From JAJEBT01 sp965221485 (GTDB taxonomy: Bacteria; Pseudomonadota; Alphaproteobacteria; MPNO01; UBA830), in assembly GCA_965221485.1 (NCBI GenBank), contig OZ244893.1, forward strand, positions 4,154,001-4,218,000: a stretch of DNA of 64,000 bases, read 5' to 3'. The translations under genes were made by a program, and so were the position numbers. How positions within the stretch are numbered: the stretch's first letter is position 1; each line of letters starts with the position of its first letter. Below the pieces are notes generated by a model. The model was not told where the DNA came from and searched no databases. It saw nothing but the letters and a program-made list of their open reading frames with translations. This document shows, piece by piece, positions 25,134 to 34,638 of this stretch.

Positions 25134-27317
25134 ATGAAGACAGGACGCCAGAGAGTATGGCTGACGGCGATGGCGGTTGCGGGATCCGTTGCGCTTTACG
25201 GTTGCGGGGGCGGCAGCGACGGCCCTGACACGACCCCGTTTGATCAGGATTATGTGGATCAAAAGACAGACGAGGCGAAAAAGGCTGAAGAGGAGAGACT
25301 GGCCGCGATCAGAGCTGCCACGGAGGCAGCCGGGAAGGCGGCCACGGCTGCAAAGAATGCAGCTGATGCGGCAAAGGATGCTGAGGATGCAGCCGCCGCT
25401 GCGACGATTGCTGCGACATATGAAACCCTGGATGCGGATGAAGCCGAGGCGCAGAGTACGGCGGCGGCCAATGCCAAGGCTGCGGCTGATACGGCTCTGG
25501 CGGCAGCCGATGCGGCGCTGGCGAAAGCCAATGCGGTCAATCATTCGGATCAGGCGGTTACGGACCTGAAGACTGCGGCCCAGAGTTCGGCCTCGGCCGC
25601 GGCTCTGAGTGCGAAGGCGGCTGCCGGATTTGCCACTGAGGCGAAGACACAAGCGGATATAGCCCGGGCGACCCAGACCGGGATCGACAATGACAGACTT
25701 GCTGCGCAAAAGCAGGGCGTGCAGCGCCGGCTCGCCGCGAACAAGGCCGGGGATGCGGCTGAGGCGGCGAAAACAGCGGCTGAAAAGGCGACAGAGGCAG
25801 AGGATGCCCGTACGGCTGAGGTAGCGGCCGTAGCGGCAGTACCCGCTGCCAAGCAGGCTCTGGATGATGCCAAGGAGGCCCGGGACGCTTTGGCCTCTGA
25901 TGCGACCCCAGAACAACAGGCCGCAGCCCAGAAGGCCGTGGACGACGCCCAGAAGGCCTACGACGACGCCTTGAAAACAGAGGCGGACTACAACACGCGC
26001 GCCACGACAGCGTCCGAAGCCGCCGCTGCGGCTGAAGCGGCCAGGGACGCTGCGAAGATGGCATCCGAGGAGGCTGCGGCAGCGGCTTTGGCAGCCGGTG
26101 ATACGGATTCGGAGTCCGAGGGCGCCAAGTCGGCGGCCGAGGCAGAAGCCTCGTATCTGGCGGCCCGGATTTCTGCCAACGTGGCCCGGGGCTGGTCTGA
26201 TGTGGTTGCGATCACAAAGACCTACAAGGACACGGATGCGACCAAGGCATCGCTTGATGATCTCCTTGCCAGAATTCCGTGGGCCACGGATCAGGACCGT
26301 GCAGCGGGGGCTCTTTCAGTCCTGCTGGCCCGGGCGCATGACGCAGCTGAAGGTCTTGCCGAGCAGGAGGATCCCGATTCCGGAGGGACCAAGGCCTATC
26401 AGGAAGACATCCGTCGCGACCTGACGGCTGTGACGACGGATGCGACCAACATCGCGACGGCCCTTTCTGCTGCGCGGGATGCCCATAATGCGGCGAAACC
26501 GTGGTCAGAGAATGGCCGTGCAGTGGACGACCTGACCGGAGCAGCGGGTGAGACCTTGGCCACCGGTGCCATCCTGATCAATTCGGACGGCCGGATCACC
26601 TTGGGTGGCAATGCAAAGGACGATCCGGATACGCCCAAAAATGAAAGACTCAATGTGGTGGCAGATGTGACCAGTCCACCGTCGGATTGGGGGCCCCATG
26701 ATGTCAAGCTGGACCTTGGCATTGCTTCGTTCAGCGGAAATTACCACCTGTCCCACTACAACCGCTGGGGCACGGGTGCCGACGAAGTCTATGAATATAT
26801 TTCGTTCGGCTCCTGGGCATCGGATGATGATCCCTTTATCGAACCCGGCGACGGTGACTATGGTGGCATCTTTGTTTTCGTCAAGGACGGGGCGCCCGCG
26901 ACGGTGGCAGACGCGATTGGTACTGCAACCTATACCGGGCACCACCATACCGTATTCCGATCATCAGATTTAGGTTCAGGGAAGTTTATTGATAAAGCCG
27001 AGGCCAGGGTCAACTTTGCACAGGGAACAGCTGAACTGGACATCTATCTGCAGGGGGGCGGTGTTGTTCCTTTCGGTACACCTTATTACAGCGTCAAAAA
27101 TATAACCGTTGACGGCAATAAGCTGTCAGGGGGTACAGGCTCCACTCTGGCAACCAATGCATACATTCTGAATAATTTCGTAGTCAGTCTTCATGGCGCG
27201 GTTTTTGGCGACACGGCACAAGAAATCGCAGGCACAGTGAAGGTAAACGGTGACAACGGCAGATACACATCTGAGTACGTTACGGCGTTCGGTCTGCGCA
27301 ACGATGAACATCGGTGA
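25134..27317 (+). CDS. Surface-lipoprotein-like protein: Ala-rich coiled coil plus TbpB-like beta-barrel
   Basis: A 727-residue protein. It begins with a signal sequence ending LYGC, so Cys24 may be lipidated, although Tyr at -2 is unusual. Residues about 45-330 are extremely rich in Ala, Glu, Lys and Asp in heptad-like runs (KAATAAKNAADAAKDAEDAA), predicting a long helical stalk. The last 230 residues change to Gly/aromatic beta-type sequence with GTATYTGHHHTVF, ARVNFAQGTAELDIYL and GAVFGDTAQEIAGTVKVNG, resembling the C-terminal barrel of transferrin-binding-protein-B-like, Slam-exported lipoproteins. GGAG at 25124 supports ATG 25134. The ligand is unknown. A strong terminator follows. Confidence 0.75.
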   Translation: MKTGRQRVWLTAMAVAGSVALYGCGGGSDGPDTTPFDQDYVDQKTDEAKKAEEERLAAIRAATEAAGKAATAAKNAADAAKDAEDAAAAATIAATYETLDADEAEAQSTAAANAKAAADTALAAADAALAKANAVNHSDQAVTDLKTAAQSSASAAALSAKAAAGFATEAKTQADIARATQTGIDNDRLAAQKQGVQRRLAANKAGDAAEAAKTAAEKATEAEDARTAEVAAVAAVPAAKQALDDAKEARDALASDATPEQQAAAQKAVDDAQKAYDDALKTEADYNTRATTASEAAAAAEAARDAAKMASEEAAAAALAAGDTDSESEGAKSAAEAEASYLAARISANVARGWSDVVAITKTYKDTDATKASLDDLLARIPWATDQDRAAGALSVLLARAHDAAEGLAEQEDPDSGGTKAYQEDIRRDLTAVTTDATNIATALSAARDAHNAAKPWSENGRAVDDLTGAAGETLATGAILINSDGRITLGGNAKDDPDTPKNERLNVVADVTSPPSDWGPHDVKLDLGIASFSGNYHLSHYNRWGTGADEVYEYISFGSWASDDDPFIEPGDGDYGGIFVFVKDGAPATVADAIGTATYTGHHHTVFRSSDLGSGKFIDKAEARVNFAQGTAELDIYLQGGGVVPFGTPYYSVKNITVDGNKLSGGTGSTLATNAYILNNFVVSLHGAVFGDTAQEIAGTVKVNGDNGRYTSEYVTAFGLRNDEHR

Positions 27318-27926
27318 ACACAGACAGGAAACCAGGCTGATGCCAAGAGCCTTACCGGGGTCTCGTATGGAGGGCCCATAGACCAGCCTGCGGAACGGCT
27401 TCTTAGTTAACCTGACAGTCATTCGTTGCACCCGCCTCCTTGCGAGGCGGGTGTTTTTTGAGGGGGCTGGTGCGCCAATACAGAAAAAATGATAAATCCG
27501 AATTGGAGTCTTGCTGTGATGCAGAGTTCCATTTCCGTTGATGGATGAACCGGCTCCCGACATCAGAAACATGACAGGATCTCCAGCCGGAGGCAGGGTG
27601 ATGGTTCGTACCCCTGATGAGTGTCCTGGTATTAATGACATTGATCCTGACACGCCGGGCGTTCGGAGACCGGAAATTCATGTCATCCAGGCCTGTGTGA
27701 ATATCCGGGGGCTCCACCTTGACTATGCAAAAAGGCATATCCCGGGATCAGGTTCTTTCAAGGCAACAGCGAAGGAGCACGAAAACGCCCTGATCATGGC
27801 CTGTTACACCGGAATTCTGCGTGATCCTGCCACCACAGCTCCATCAAACGCGACGACTTCTTCCACACCGGCCTGAACGAAATCCGTACAATCCGTCCTT
27901 CTGAAACTGCCAGACAAGAGCTGCCC
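27318..27926. other. Intergenic region with terminator, otherwise empty
   Basis: Apart from the terminator at 27429-27459 nothing is recognised. Short frames on both strands (for example 27538-27876 plus) have no family resemblance, and their codon use is unlike the neighbouring genes. Confidence 0.55.
27429..27459 (+). terminator. Rho-independent terminator after the lipoprotein gene
   Basis: A 9-bp perfect stem, CACCCGCCT (27429-27437) and AGGCGGGTG (27445-27453), encloses a 7-base loop and is followed by six T residues at 27454-27459. It lies 112 bp after the lipoprotein stop codon and is the clearest terminator in the window. Confidence 0.92.
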
Positions 27927-29618
27927 ATGACCCAATCCTCCCCGTCCGTCCATCCGGATCTGAGGCGCCACCAGGCTTCCATGACACCGCAAGTCTATAC
28001 GCTCCGGAATTTCATCCACTGCGCCTTCGGTTACACCATCGTGAATTGCACGCTGATCGAAGGCGATGACGCCTGCATCCTCGTCGATACCATGACAGGA
28101 ATGGACAATGCAGAAACCGTGGCGGCCGAATTCCGGAAGATCACCGAAAAACCCATCCGCACCATCATCTATACTCACTTTCATGCCGATCATGTCAGCG
28201 GCGCACCGGCTTTCGTGCCGCTCCAGGATATCCAGTCCGGCAAGACAGAGGTCATCGCGCAGCAGTCTCTGGTGCAGCATGTTGCCCGTGATGTCGGACT
28301 GATTGCGCCGATTCTCGGGCGCCGGGCCTTTTACCAGTTCGGAATGCGACTGCCGGTGGGTGAAGAAGGTACAGTCGGAGCCGGAATGGGACCTCCCCAG
28401 AGGCCTGGTCGACGAACATTTGTACCGCCTACCAGGACCTTCGATACGACCTATCGCGGGGAGACTGGCGGGATCAGGTTCGAAATCCACCATATCCCGT
28501 CAGAAACAGAGGACCAGTGCGCTGTCTGGCTGCCAGACTTCCGGGTTCTCCTGTCTGCCGATGCGATTTACGAATCCTTTCCCAACATCTACGCCTTGCG
28601 GGGAACGCGATTCCGCGATCCCATGGAATGGGCGCAGGGTCTGGACCGGTTGCGATCGTTTGAAGCGGATATACTGGTTCCCCACCATGGCCGCCCGGTT
28701 GAGGGTCGGGAGAGAATCGCGGAATTGTTGACCGACTACCGCGACGCGATCCAGTTCCTGCATGATCAGACCCTCCGCTACATGAACAAGGGCTACCGTC
28801 CGGAAGAAATCGCAGACATTGTGGTGATGCCGGAACGGCTGCGGGATCATCCATGGCTCGGCGAGTATTATGGTTCCTACAAGCACGCCATACCTGCGAT
28901 CTATGCCGGTTATCTGGGCTGGTACCAGGGCGATCCGGTAACTCTCGACCCCGTTCCCTGGGCCGAGCGCGGCCAGCGCTATGTCGAAATGATGGGTGGC
29001 CGGGAAGCTGTTCTTGCCAGGGCGAGGGACGCGCTGGCCAGTAACGATCCGAAATGGGCAGCAGACATCCTGACCTGGGTGATTCGCGCCGATACAACGG
29101 ACCAGGAGGCGCGCATCCTGAAATCTGACGCGTTGCGGCGTTGGGCCTATGAACAGAAAAACGCGATCTGGCGGAACTGGGGGCTGACATCGGCGCTCGA
29201 ACTAGACGGCCGGCTTGACCTTGCGGCCGGCGGCATGGCCCTCGGATCGCCCGATCAGGTTCGCGGTTTTGCCCTGACCTCCATCATGAAGGTGCTGACG
29301 GTTCGCCTCAAGGCGGAGGAATGCATGGACATGCATTTCTGCGTGGCCTTCGAAACCACGGATTCCGGGGAACATTGCGCCCTCGAAATTCGGAGAGGTG
29401 TGTGTCAGTTCCACGAAACACCTCCGTCTCATCCGGACGCCGCTGTCCGGTTCGACCGTGCCTTCCTCCTTGACTGGGTGTTCGGGCGGACGACCCTTGA
29501 CGAAGCCATTGCCGGCAACCGGATCGTGCTCGAGGGTAACGCAACGGACGTGAACGCGTTTCTCGAGGCGTTCGAACCTTTCAACCAGACAGATGAGGTA
29601 TCAATAACGGCGCGCTGA
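27927..29618 (+). CDS. Alkyl/aryl-sulfatase-type metallo-beta-lactamase-fold hydrolase
   Basis: A 563-residue protein with three parts: an MBL-fold hydrolase domain, an alkyl sulfatase dimerisation domain, and a C-terminal SCP2-like domain. The zinc motif is HxHxDH in IIYTHFHADHVSG (His84, His86, Asp88, His89). Further family blocks are LVPHHGRPVEGRERIAELL and YMNKGYRPEEIADIV, then GYLGWYQGDPVTLDPVPW. The SdsA/Pisa1 group hydrolyses primary or secondary alkyl sulfates. No signal peptide is obvious, so it may act in the cytoplasm. It is a lone gene upstream of the convergent urease operon. Confidence 0.9.
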   Translation: MTQSSPSVHPDLRRHQASMTPQVYTLRNFIHCAFGYTIVNCTLIEGDDACILVDTMTGMDNAETVAAEFRKITEKPIRTIIYTHFHADHVSGAPAFVPLQDIQSGKTEVIAQQSLVQHVARDVGLIAPILGRRAFYQFGMRLPVGEEGTVGAGMGPPQRPGRRTFVPPTRTFDTTYRGETGGIRFEIHHIPSETEDQCAVWLPDFRVLLSADAIYESFPNIYALRGTRFRDPMEWAQGLDRLRSFEADILVPHHGRPVEGRERIAELLTDYRDAIQFLHDQTLRYMNKGYRPEEIADIVVMPERLRDHPWLGEYYGSYKHAIPAIYAGYLGWYQGDPVTLDPVPWAERGQRYVEMMGGREAVLARARDALASNDPKWAADILTWVIRADTTDQEARILKSDALRRWAYEQKNAIWRNWGLTSALELDGRLDLAAGGMALGSPDQVRGFALTSIMKVLTVRLKAEECMDMHFCVAFETTDSGEHCALEIRRGVCQFHETPPSHPDAAVRFDRAFLLDWVFGRTTLDEAIAGNRIVLEGNATDVNAFLEAFEPFNQTDEVSITAR

Positions 29619-29646
29619 AACCGGGACAGCGTGTTTTCCGGTTGCC

Positions 29647-30288
29647 TCAGCCAGAACGTGCGTTGATGCTTTCCTGCAATCCGCCCGCATGTTCAAGGAA
29701 TGCCACGACTGCCGGCACACCTTCACCGGAGCGGATATTGGTAAACAGGAAGGGACGATCTCCCCGCATTTTGCGCGCATCCCGATCCATGATCGACAGA
29801 TCGGCTCCAACATGGGGAGCCAGATCGATCTTGTTGATCACCAGAAGATCAGACCGGGTAATCCCCGGGCCGCCCTTGCGCGGGATCTTGTCACCGGCGG
29901 AGACATCGATCACGTAGATCGTAAGGTCGGCAAGTTCGGGGCTGAAGGTGGCCGCGAGATTGTCACCGCCCGATTCAATGATCACGAGATCAAGATCCGG
30001 AAAACGCTGGCGCATGTCAGCGACGGCGGCCAGATTGATGGACGCATCTTCGCGGATGGCCGTGTGCGGGCACCCCCCTGTCTCCACGCCGGCAATCCGC
30101 TCTGCAGCGAGGGCCCCGGAACGGGTCAGAAACATGGCATCTTCACGGGTATAGATGTCATTGGTGATGACAGCGATCTGCCAGGTATCACGCATGGTCT
30201 TGCAAAGAGCGTCAAGAAGAGCCGTCTTGCCGGATCCGACGGGCCCGCCAACGCCAATGCGGAGTGGGCCATGATGTGCTGATGTCAT
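29647..30288 (-). CDS. ureG: Urease accessory GTPase
   Basis: A 213-residue SIMIBI GTPase that powers nickel delivery to apo-urease. The P-loop is GPVGSGKTALLDAL near residue 15; the family-specific EDAMFLTRSGAL and the metal-binding CPH motif in ETGGCPHTAIREDAS are present, as is VINKIDLAPHVGADL for guanine recognition. The ATG overlaps the ureF stop (ATGA), indicating coupling. It is the last gene of ureDABCEFG. Confidence 0.97.
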   Translation of the reverse strand: MTSAHHGPLRIGVGGPVGSGKTALLDALCKTMRDTWQIAVITNDIYTREDAMFLTRSGALAAERIAGVETGGCPHTAIREDASINLAAVADMRQRFPDLDLVIIESGGDNLAATFSPELADLTIYVIDVSAGDKIPRKGGPGITRSDLLVINKIDLAPHVGADLSIMDRDARKMRGDRPFLFTNIRSGEGVPAVVAFLEHAGGLQESINARSG

Positions 30289-30959
30289 GATCTGAACAGC
30301 CTCGTATATTGGGTTTCATGACGAATGGATAAAAGCTCGAGCCGCGGTGCTGCCGTGCCGATGCCATCGAAGTCAAGACATTCTGCCTGTCGGACGGCAT
30401 CCGCCATGGTCGTTGCCAGGGCGGCGAGTGCCTTCTGGCCCTCGGTCTGACCCAGAGGGACCAGCCGAACAGCTGCAGAAATCAGGTTGGAAGCAACGGC
30501 GTGGTACCACGCGACCAGGCCCGGCCTCATATCGATATCGTGGGCTGCACACGCTACTGCGACGGCAACAGGGTAGGCGGGAGCGGGCTCTTCAATCCAT
30601 GAGAGTCTGTCTGCGGGCCAGGCGGCCCGGGTTTCCCTGAGAAACGCCTCTCCTTGTGAGCGGCTCTCCAGGGCGAGCTCGGCGGTGGCCTGGAAAGCAA
30701 CAGAGAATTCGGCAATTTCCGCGAGACGCTGACGGTCACCCGATCGAACAGACCGGTGCGCCTCACGGAACAGCACGCCGTCAACACGGCCGCTGCCGTA
30801 GAGAAGGACGGTTGTGACCCAGTCTTTCAGCTCCGCGCCTCCTGTGACGTCACCATCCGAAATAGCGGTCTCAAGGCCGTGGCTATAGGCGTAACCGCCA
30901 ACCGGATAACCAGGTGACAACCAGGACATCAGAATCAGGAGAGGATCGATCATCGCCAT
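30285..30959 (-). CDS. ureF: Urease accessory protein UreF
   Basis: A 224-residue helical accessory protein that bridges UreD and UreG in the urease activation complex. Typical opening: LLILMSWLSPGYPVGGYAYS, then HGLETAISDG; later VDGVLFREAHRS and the C-terminal RLVPLGQTEGQKAL. The frame is open further upstream, inside ureE, but ATG 30959 lies one base after the ureE stop and gives the family N-terminus. Overlap with ureG downstream is four bases. Confidence 0.94.
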   Translation of the reverse strand: MAMIDPLLILMSWLSPGYPVGGYAYSHGLETAISDGDVTGGAELKDWVTTVLLYGSGRVDGVLFREAHRSVRSGDRQRLAEIAEFSVAFQATAELALESRSQGEAFLRETRAAWPADRLSWIEEPAPAYPVAVAVACAAHDIDMRPGLVAWYHAVASNLISAAVRLVPLGQTEGQKALAALATTMADAVRQAECLDFDGIGTAAPRLELLSIRHETQYTRLFRS

Positions 30960-30960
30960 C

Positions 30961-31410
30961 TCAGTTATGGTCTTGATGGTGGTGATAGGCGCCACGCTCC
31001 GGATTGAACGAGGTGCGGACCGGCACCGGACTGCATCCAAGCCCCCGCAGCATTTCCTCGATGACATGATCGCGCCGAATCCGTATGCGGTCCGGTCCAA
31101 TGTCCGCAGGGCAGTGTCGATTGCCGAGATGCCAGGCGACCCGATGAAGCAATTCCGCGTCTCCCGAACAGACTTCTGTCAGATCCTCTTCGGCCGCCCG
31201 CACCAGAATCCAGTGACCATCCTCGAGCTGCAAGCCGTCCCCATGAGAGAGTGTTGTCGTTTCCGGCAGATCGAGAAGCACGGCGCCGGCCTCATCGCAG
31301 TCCAGTCGAAGACGTCTGCGATGCCTGGAATGATAATCCAGCGTCACGGATCCGATCGCTTTCCGGACCGGCCATTGGCCTGCGGGCGCCGTTCGGGTCG
31401 CGCGGTGCAT
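30961..31410 (-). CDS. ureE: Urease accessory nickel chaperone UreE
   Basis: A 149-residue nickel-binding chaperone. The N-terminal domain shows DYHSRHRRRLRLDCDEAGAV, with LPETTTLSHGDGLQLEDGHW, and the C-terminal domain ends in a short metal-binding tail HHHQDHN. RVAWHLGNRHCPADI contains the conserved interface histidine. The start ATG 31410 overlaps the ureC stop as TGATG; an upstream in-frame ATG would lie inside ureC and is not used. Confidence 0.93.
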   Translation of the reverse strand: MHRATRTAPAGQWPVRKAIGSVTLDYHSRHRRRLRLDCDEAGAVLLDLPETTTLSHGDGLQLEDGHWILVRAAEEDLTEVCSGDAELLHRVAWHLGNRHCPADIGPDRIRIRRDHVIEEMLRGLGCSPVPVRTSFNPERGAYHHHQDHN

Positions 31411-33122
31411 CAGAAGAGAAAATAGCGCTGCGCGAGGGGCAGGACCTCGGCGGGGGCGCAACTCAGCAGTTCGCCATCGGCCCGGACTTCGTAGGTCTCG
31501 GGATCGACATCGATGAATGGTGTTGCGGCGTTCAGGATCATGGACCGTTTGCCAATACCGCCCCGGGTATTGGTGACCGCGATCATGTCCCTCTCCAGCC
31601 CGAGGAAATCACGGAGACCGGCCTCAAGGCCGGCCTGGCTCACGAAACTGACCGAACTGCTCGTCAGGGACTTGCCGAACGCACCGAACATGGGGCGGTA
31701 ATGCACGGGCTGGGGAGTTGGAATCGAAGCATTCGGATCTCCCATCGGAGCGGCGGCTATGGTTCCGCATTTGAGAACGACATCCGGCTTCACGCCGAAA
31801 AACGCCGGGTCCCAGAGAACCAGATCAGCGAGCTTTCCGACTTCAACCGAGCCGACATGGTCTGCCACACCCTGCGCGATCGCCGGATTGATGGTGTATT
31901 TGGCGATGTAACGACGCACCCGAAAATTGTCATTGTCTGCCGTCTCTTCGGGGAGGCTTCCCCTTTGTTTCTTCATCTTGTCGGCTGTCTGCCAGGTTCG
32001 GATGATGACTTCCCCGATCCGGCCCATGGCCTGACTGTCGGAAGCGATGATGGAAAAGGCTCCAAGATCATGAAGAATATCTTCGGCAGCGATGGTCTCC
32101 TGGCGGATACGGCTTTCGGCAAATGCGACATCTTCCGGAATTTTCGGATCCAGGTGATGACACACCATCAGCATGTCGAGATGTTCGTCGACGGTGTTTA
32201 CGGTAAAGGGTCGGGTCGGATTCGTCGATGAAGGCAGGACATTGTCTTCGCCGCAGACCTTGATGATGTCTGGTGCATGGCCACCCCCGGCCCCCTCCGT
32301 ATGGAATGCATGGATGGTCCGGTCCCTGAACGCATCAACTGTTTTTTCAACGTAACCGGACTCGTTCAGGGTATCGGTGTGAATCAGAACCTGAACATCG
32401 TGATCATCAGCAACCCGCAGACAGGTGTCGATCGCGGCCGGGGTTGTCCCCCAGTCCTCGTGAAGTTTGAAAGCACAGGCGCCAGCCCGAATCTGTTCCA
32501 CCAGGGCTTCGGGCGCTGACGCATTGCCCTTGGCGTAGAATCCCAGATTTACGGGAAAGGCTTCGGCAGCCTGAAGCATTCGCGCAATGTGCCACGCGCC
32601 GGGGGTGCAGGTGGTCGCGTTTGTACCGGCCGCGGGGCCAGTTCCGCCGCCCATCATGGTCGTGACACCGCTATAAAGGGCGTCTTCAACCTGCTGGGGA
32701 CAGATGAAATGGATATGGACGTCAAGGGCACCAGCCGTGACAATCTTCCCTTCGGCGGCGATGGCCTCCGTGCCCGGGCCGATTGCAAAATCGACACCGG
32801 GCTGGGTGTCCGGGTTGCCGGCCTTGCCGATCGCAGCGATGCGGCCATCACGAAGACCGATGTCGGCCTTGAAGATTCCGCTGTGGTCGACGATCAGCGC
32901 ATTGGTGATGACCGTATCCACGGCGCCGGAGGCTCGGGTCGTCTGGGACTGGCCCATTCCGTCGCGAATAACCTTCCCGCCACCGAACTTGACTTCCTCT
33001 CCGTATATCGTGCGGTCATCTTCGACCTCGATAATGAGATCGGTGTCTGCAAGCCGCAGCCGATCACCTGTCGTCGGGCCGTACATGTTGGCGTAAGCCG
33101 CCCGCTGGATCTCATGGGCCAT
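31410..33122 (-). CDS. ureC: Urease alpha subunit (catalytic)
   Basis: A 570-residue catalytic subunit that hydrolyses urea to ammonia and carbamate at a dinickel centre. The metal-binding HIHF motif appears in LDVHIHFICPQQ, the carbamylated lysine in GACAFKLHEDWG, and the active-site flap histidines in MLMVCHHLDPKIPEDV. The N-terminus YANMYGPTTGDRLRLADTDL is canonical. All essential residues I can check are present, so the enzyme should be functional. It is translationally coupled to ureE. Confidence 0.98.
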   Translation of the reverse strand: MAHEIQRAAYANMYGPTTGDRLRLADTDLIIEVEDDRTIYGEEVKFGGGKVIRDGMGQSQTTRASGAVDTVITNALIVDHSGIFKADIGLRDGRIAAIGKAGNPDTQPGVDFAIGPGTEAIAAEGKIVTAGALDVHIHFICPQQVEDALYSGVTTMMGGGTGPAAGTNATTCTPGAWHIARMLQAAEAFPVNLGFYAKGNASAPEALVEQIRAGACAFKLHEDWGTTPAAIDTCLRVADDHDVQVLIHTDTLNESGYVEKTVDAFRDRTIHAFHTEGAGGGHAPDIIKVCGEDNVLPSSTNPTRPFTVNTVDEHLDMLMVCHHLDPKIPEDVAFAESRIRQETIAAEDILHDLGAFSIIASDSQAMGRIGEVIIRTWQTADKMKKQRGSLPEETADNDNFRVRRYIAKYTINPAIAQGVADHVGSVEVGKLADLVLWDPAFFGVKPDVVLKCGTIAAAPMGDPNASIPTPQPVHYRPMFGAFGKSLTSSSVSFVSQAGLEAGLRDFLGLERDMIAVTNTRGGIGKRSMILNAATPFIDVDPETYEVRADGELLSCAPAEVLPLAQRYFLF

Positions 33123-33125
33123 GCA

Positions 33126-33437
33126 TCAATCCTCCAGACGGCCATTGATCAAGCCATTGAAACCAATAACGATTCGGGAGCCTGAATAGGGTATAAGGCG
33201 AACCTCCCGTGTCTGGCCGGGTTCGAATCGAACCGCTGTCCCCGCCGGAATATCGAGGCGGCATCCGAGGGCGGCTTCCCGGTTGAAATGCAAGGCCTCG
33301 TTGACCTCGAAAAAGTGAAAATGGGAACCGACCTGAATTGGCCGATCCCCTGAATTTGCCACTTCAAGCATTGTGGTCTCCCGGCCCTCGTTGAGGTGTA
33401 TCGTTTCGTCTCGTGTGATGACTTCTCCCGGTTTCAT
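33126..33437 (-). CDS. ureB: Urease beta subunit
   Basis: A 103-residue structural subunit, normal bacterial length, beginning MKPGEVITRDETIHLNEGRE. The conserved IQVGSHFHFFEVNEALHF, LDIPAGTAVRFEPG and RIVIGFNGLINGRLE are present. It lies 3 bp before ureC and 12 bp after ureA on the same strand. Confidence 0.97.
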   Translation of the reverse strand: MKPGEVITRDETIHLNEGRETTMLEVANSGDRPIQVGSHFHFFEVNEALHFNREAALGCRLDIPAGTAVRFEPGQTREVRLIPYSGSRIVIGFNGLINGRLED

Positions 33438-33449
33438 GGCCGTCTCTCC

Positions 33450-33752
33450 TCAGCGGATGGGATTATGAACGGTCACCAGCTTGGTTCCGTCCGGAAAGGT
33501 GGCCTCGACCTGGATCTCGCCAATCATGTCGGCAATTCCGTCCATGACCTGTTCGCGTGACAGAACCTTTGCCCCGTCGCGCATCAACTCTGCGACAGAC
33601 TGGCCGTCACGGGCACCCTCGACGACGTAATCGCTGATCAGGGCCACAGCTTCAGGATGGTTGAGGCGCACACCCCTTTCGAGACGGCGGCGGGCTACCA
33701 TGGCGGCCATCGCAACCAGCAGCTTGTCTTTCTCTCTGGGTGACAGTTGCAT
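33450..33752 (-). CDS. ureA: Urease gamma subunit
   Basis: A 100-residue gamma subunit starting MQLSPREKDKLLVAMAAMVA, the canonical N-terminus; the frame is open 18 codons further but family length and sequence choose ATG 33752. RRRLERGVRLNHPEAVALIS and VEATFPDGTKLVTVHNPIR are diagnostic. It follows ureD by 19 bp. Confidence 0.97.
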   Translation of the reverse strand: MQLSPREKDKLLVAMAAMVARRRLERGVRLNHPEAVALISDYVVEGARDGQSVAELMRDGAKVLSREQVMDGIADMIGEIQVEATFPDGTKLVTVHNPIR

Positions 33753-33771
33753 GACGATTTTCCCGGTGTTG

Positions 33772-34638
33772 TCAGATACTCCAGACCCGCGGCAGCAACC
33801 CGTCATATCCGGCTACGTCTCGCCGAATGACTTTCCAGAGCTGCATGTAGCGGTTGCGCAATCTGGCGGCGTTGGTGTCCATGAAGCGCGCAATCACGAG
33901 GTCTCCCAGCCGGGTCACGCCGCTCCCGGCGGTCTCACCCATATGTTCGCGCGCGGATTTGAGAATCAGGGAGGGGTCGGTCCCGTGGCAGAGCAGGAGG
34001 CCAAGGGCAGCCGAATCGCCAAACGCATAGGCGCCCTGCAGGGCCGGCGTCAGACCGGCTGCAAGATGGAGCGAGTCAGCCCAGATCAGCTTGCCGTTAC
34101 GATGGATCCTCCAGCTGTCCTGGAGAAATCCGTTATCGAACCCTTCGCCGCGGGCACGCCGGCCAAATACGGTAAGTTCTCCGGTAATCAGGCGTGACGC
34201 TGGGGCCAGTCGGACATCGGTGCGGCGGCGAAACCTCGCACCATCGAACAGGATGGTTTCCTGCGGCATCCATTCAAGACAGGCGTCGCGGGCGACATCA
34301 ATTGTGATCTCCATTTCCGATGTCGTTCCACTGGAGCGATAAACTTTTTCCGCTGCCTGGGTCGTGATTGCCACTGAAGCCGCTCTGTTGGCTCCAAGCT
34401 TCAGTCGAAGCCGGTCACCGCCGACGATACCCCCGGAAACATTGGCAATCACGGCCTCGGGCGGAGCAGCGTCAGGTGCAACCGGAAACAGAACCCGGCA
34501 GGGATAGCGTTGTTCGAGATGGAAGAGGCGGGACCTGCCCGATCGCAACGCAAAACGGACCTCAGCTCCGCCGTCAGCCCAGCGGCCTACCGATGGCCCG
34601 CCCCGTCTTCCTTCACGCCGCAAGGGAGTGACCGACAT
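33772..34638 (-). CDS. ureD: Urease accessory protein UreD
   Basis: A 288-residue scaffold protein that docks UreF-UreG on apo-urease. Family blocks include CRVLFPVAPD, ANVSGGIVGGDRLRLKLGAN, ITTQAAEKVYRSSG, LEWMPQETILFDGARFRR and a C-terminal RLRNRYMQLWKVIR. It is the first gene of the minus-strand ureDABCEFG operon. No nickel or urea transporter gene and no regulator lie in this window. Confidence 0.93.
   Translation of the reverse strand: MSVTPLRREGRRGGPSVGRWADGGAEVRFALRSGRSRLFHLEQRYPCRVLFPVAPDAAPPEAVIANVSGGIVGGDRLRLKLGANRAASVAITTQAAEKVYRSSGTTSEMEITIDVARDACLEWMPQETILFDGARFRRRTDVRLAPASRLITGELTVFGRRARGEGFDNGFLQDSWRIHRNGKLIWADSLHLAAGLTPALQGAYAFGDSAALGLLLCHGTDPSLILKSAREHMGETAGSGVTRLGDLVIARFMDTNAARLRNRYMQLWKVIRRDVAGYDGLLPRVWSI

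Noticed and set aside
24501..25916. 471-codon minus-strand open frame opposite the lipoprotein gene
   Set aside because: Its Arg/Ser/Gly-rich product is the antisense image of the Ala-rich repeat; the plus-strand gene has a ribosome site, signal sequence and terminator.
27538..27876. 112-codon plus-strand frame after the terminator
   Set aside because: No family resemblance, poor codon bias, and conflicting open frames on the other strand.
33220..33245. GGTTCGAATC-like sequence suggesting a tRNA T-arm
   Set aside because: It lies inside ureB, and no acceptor stem or other arms can be folded around it.
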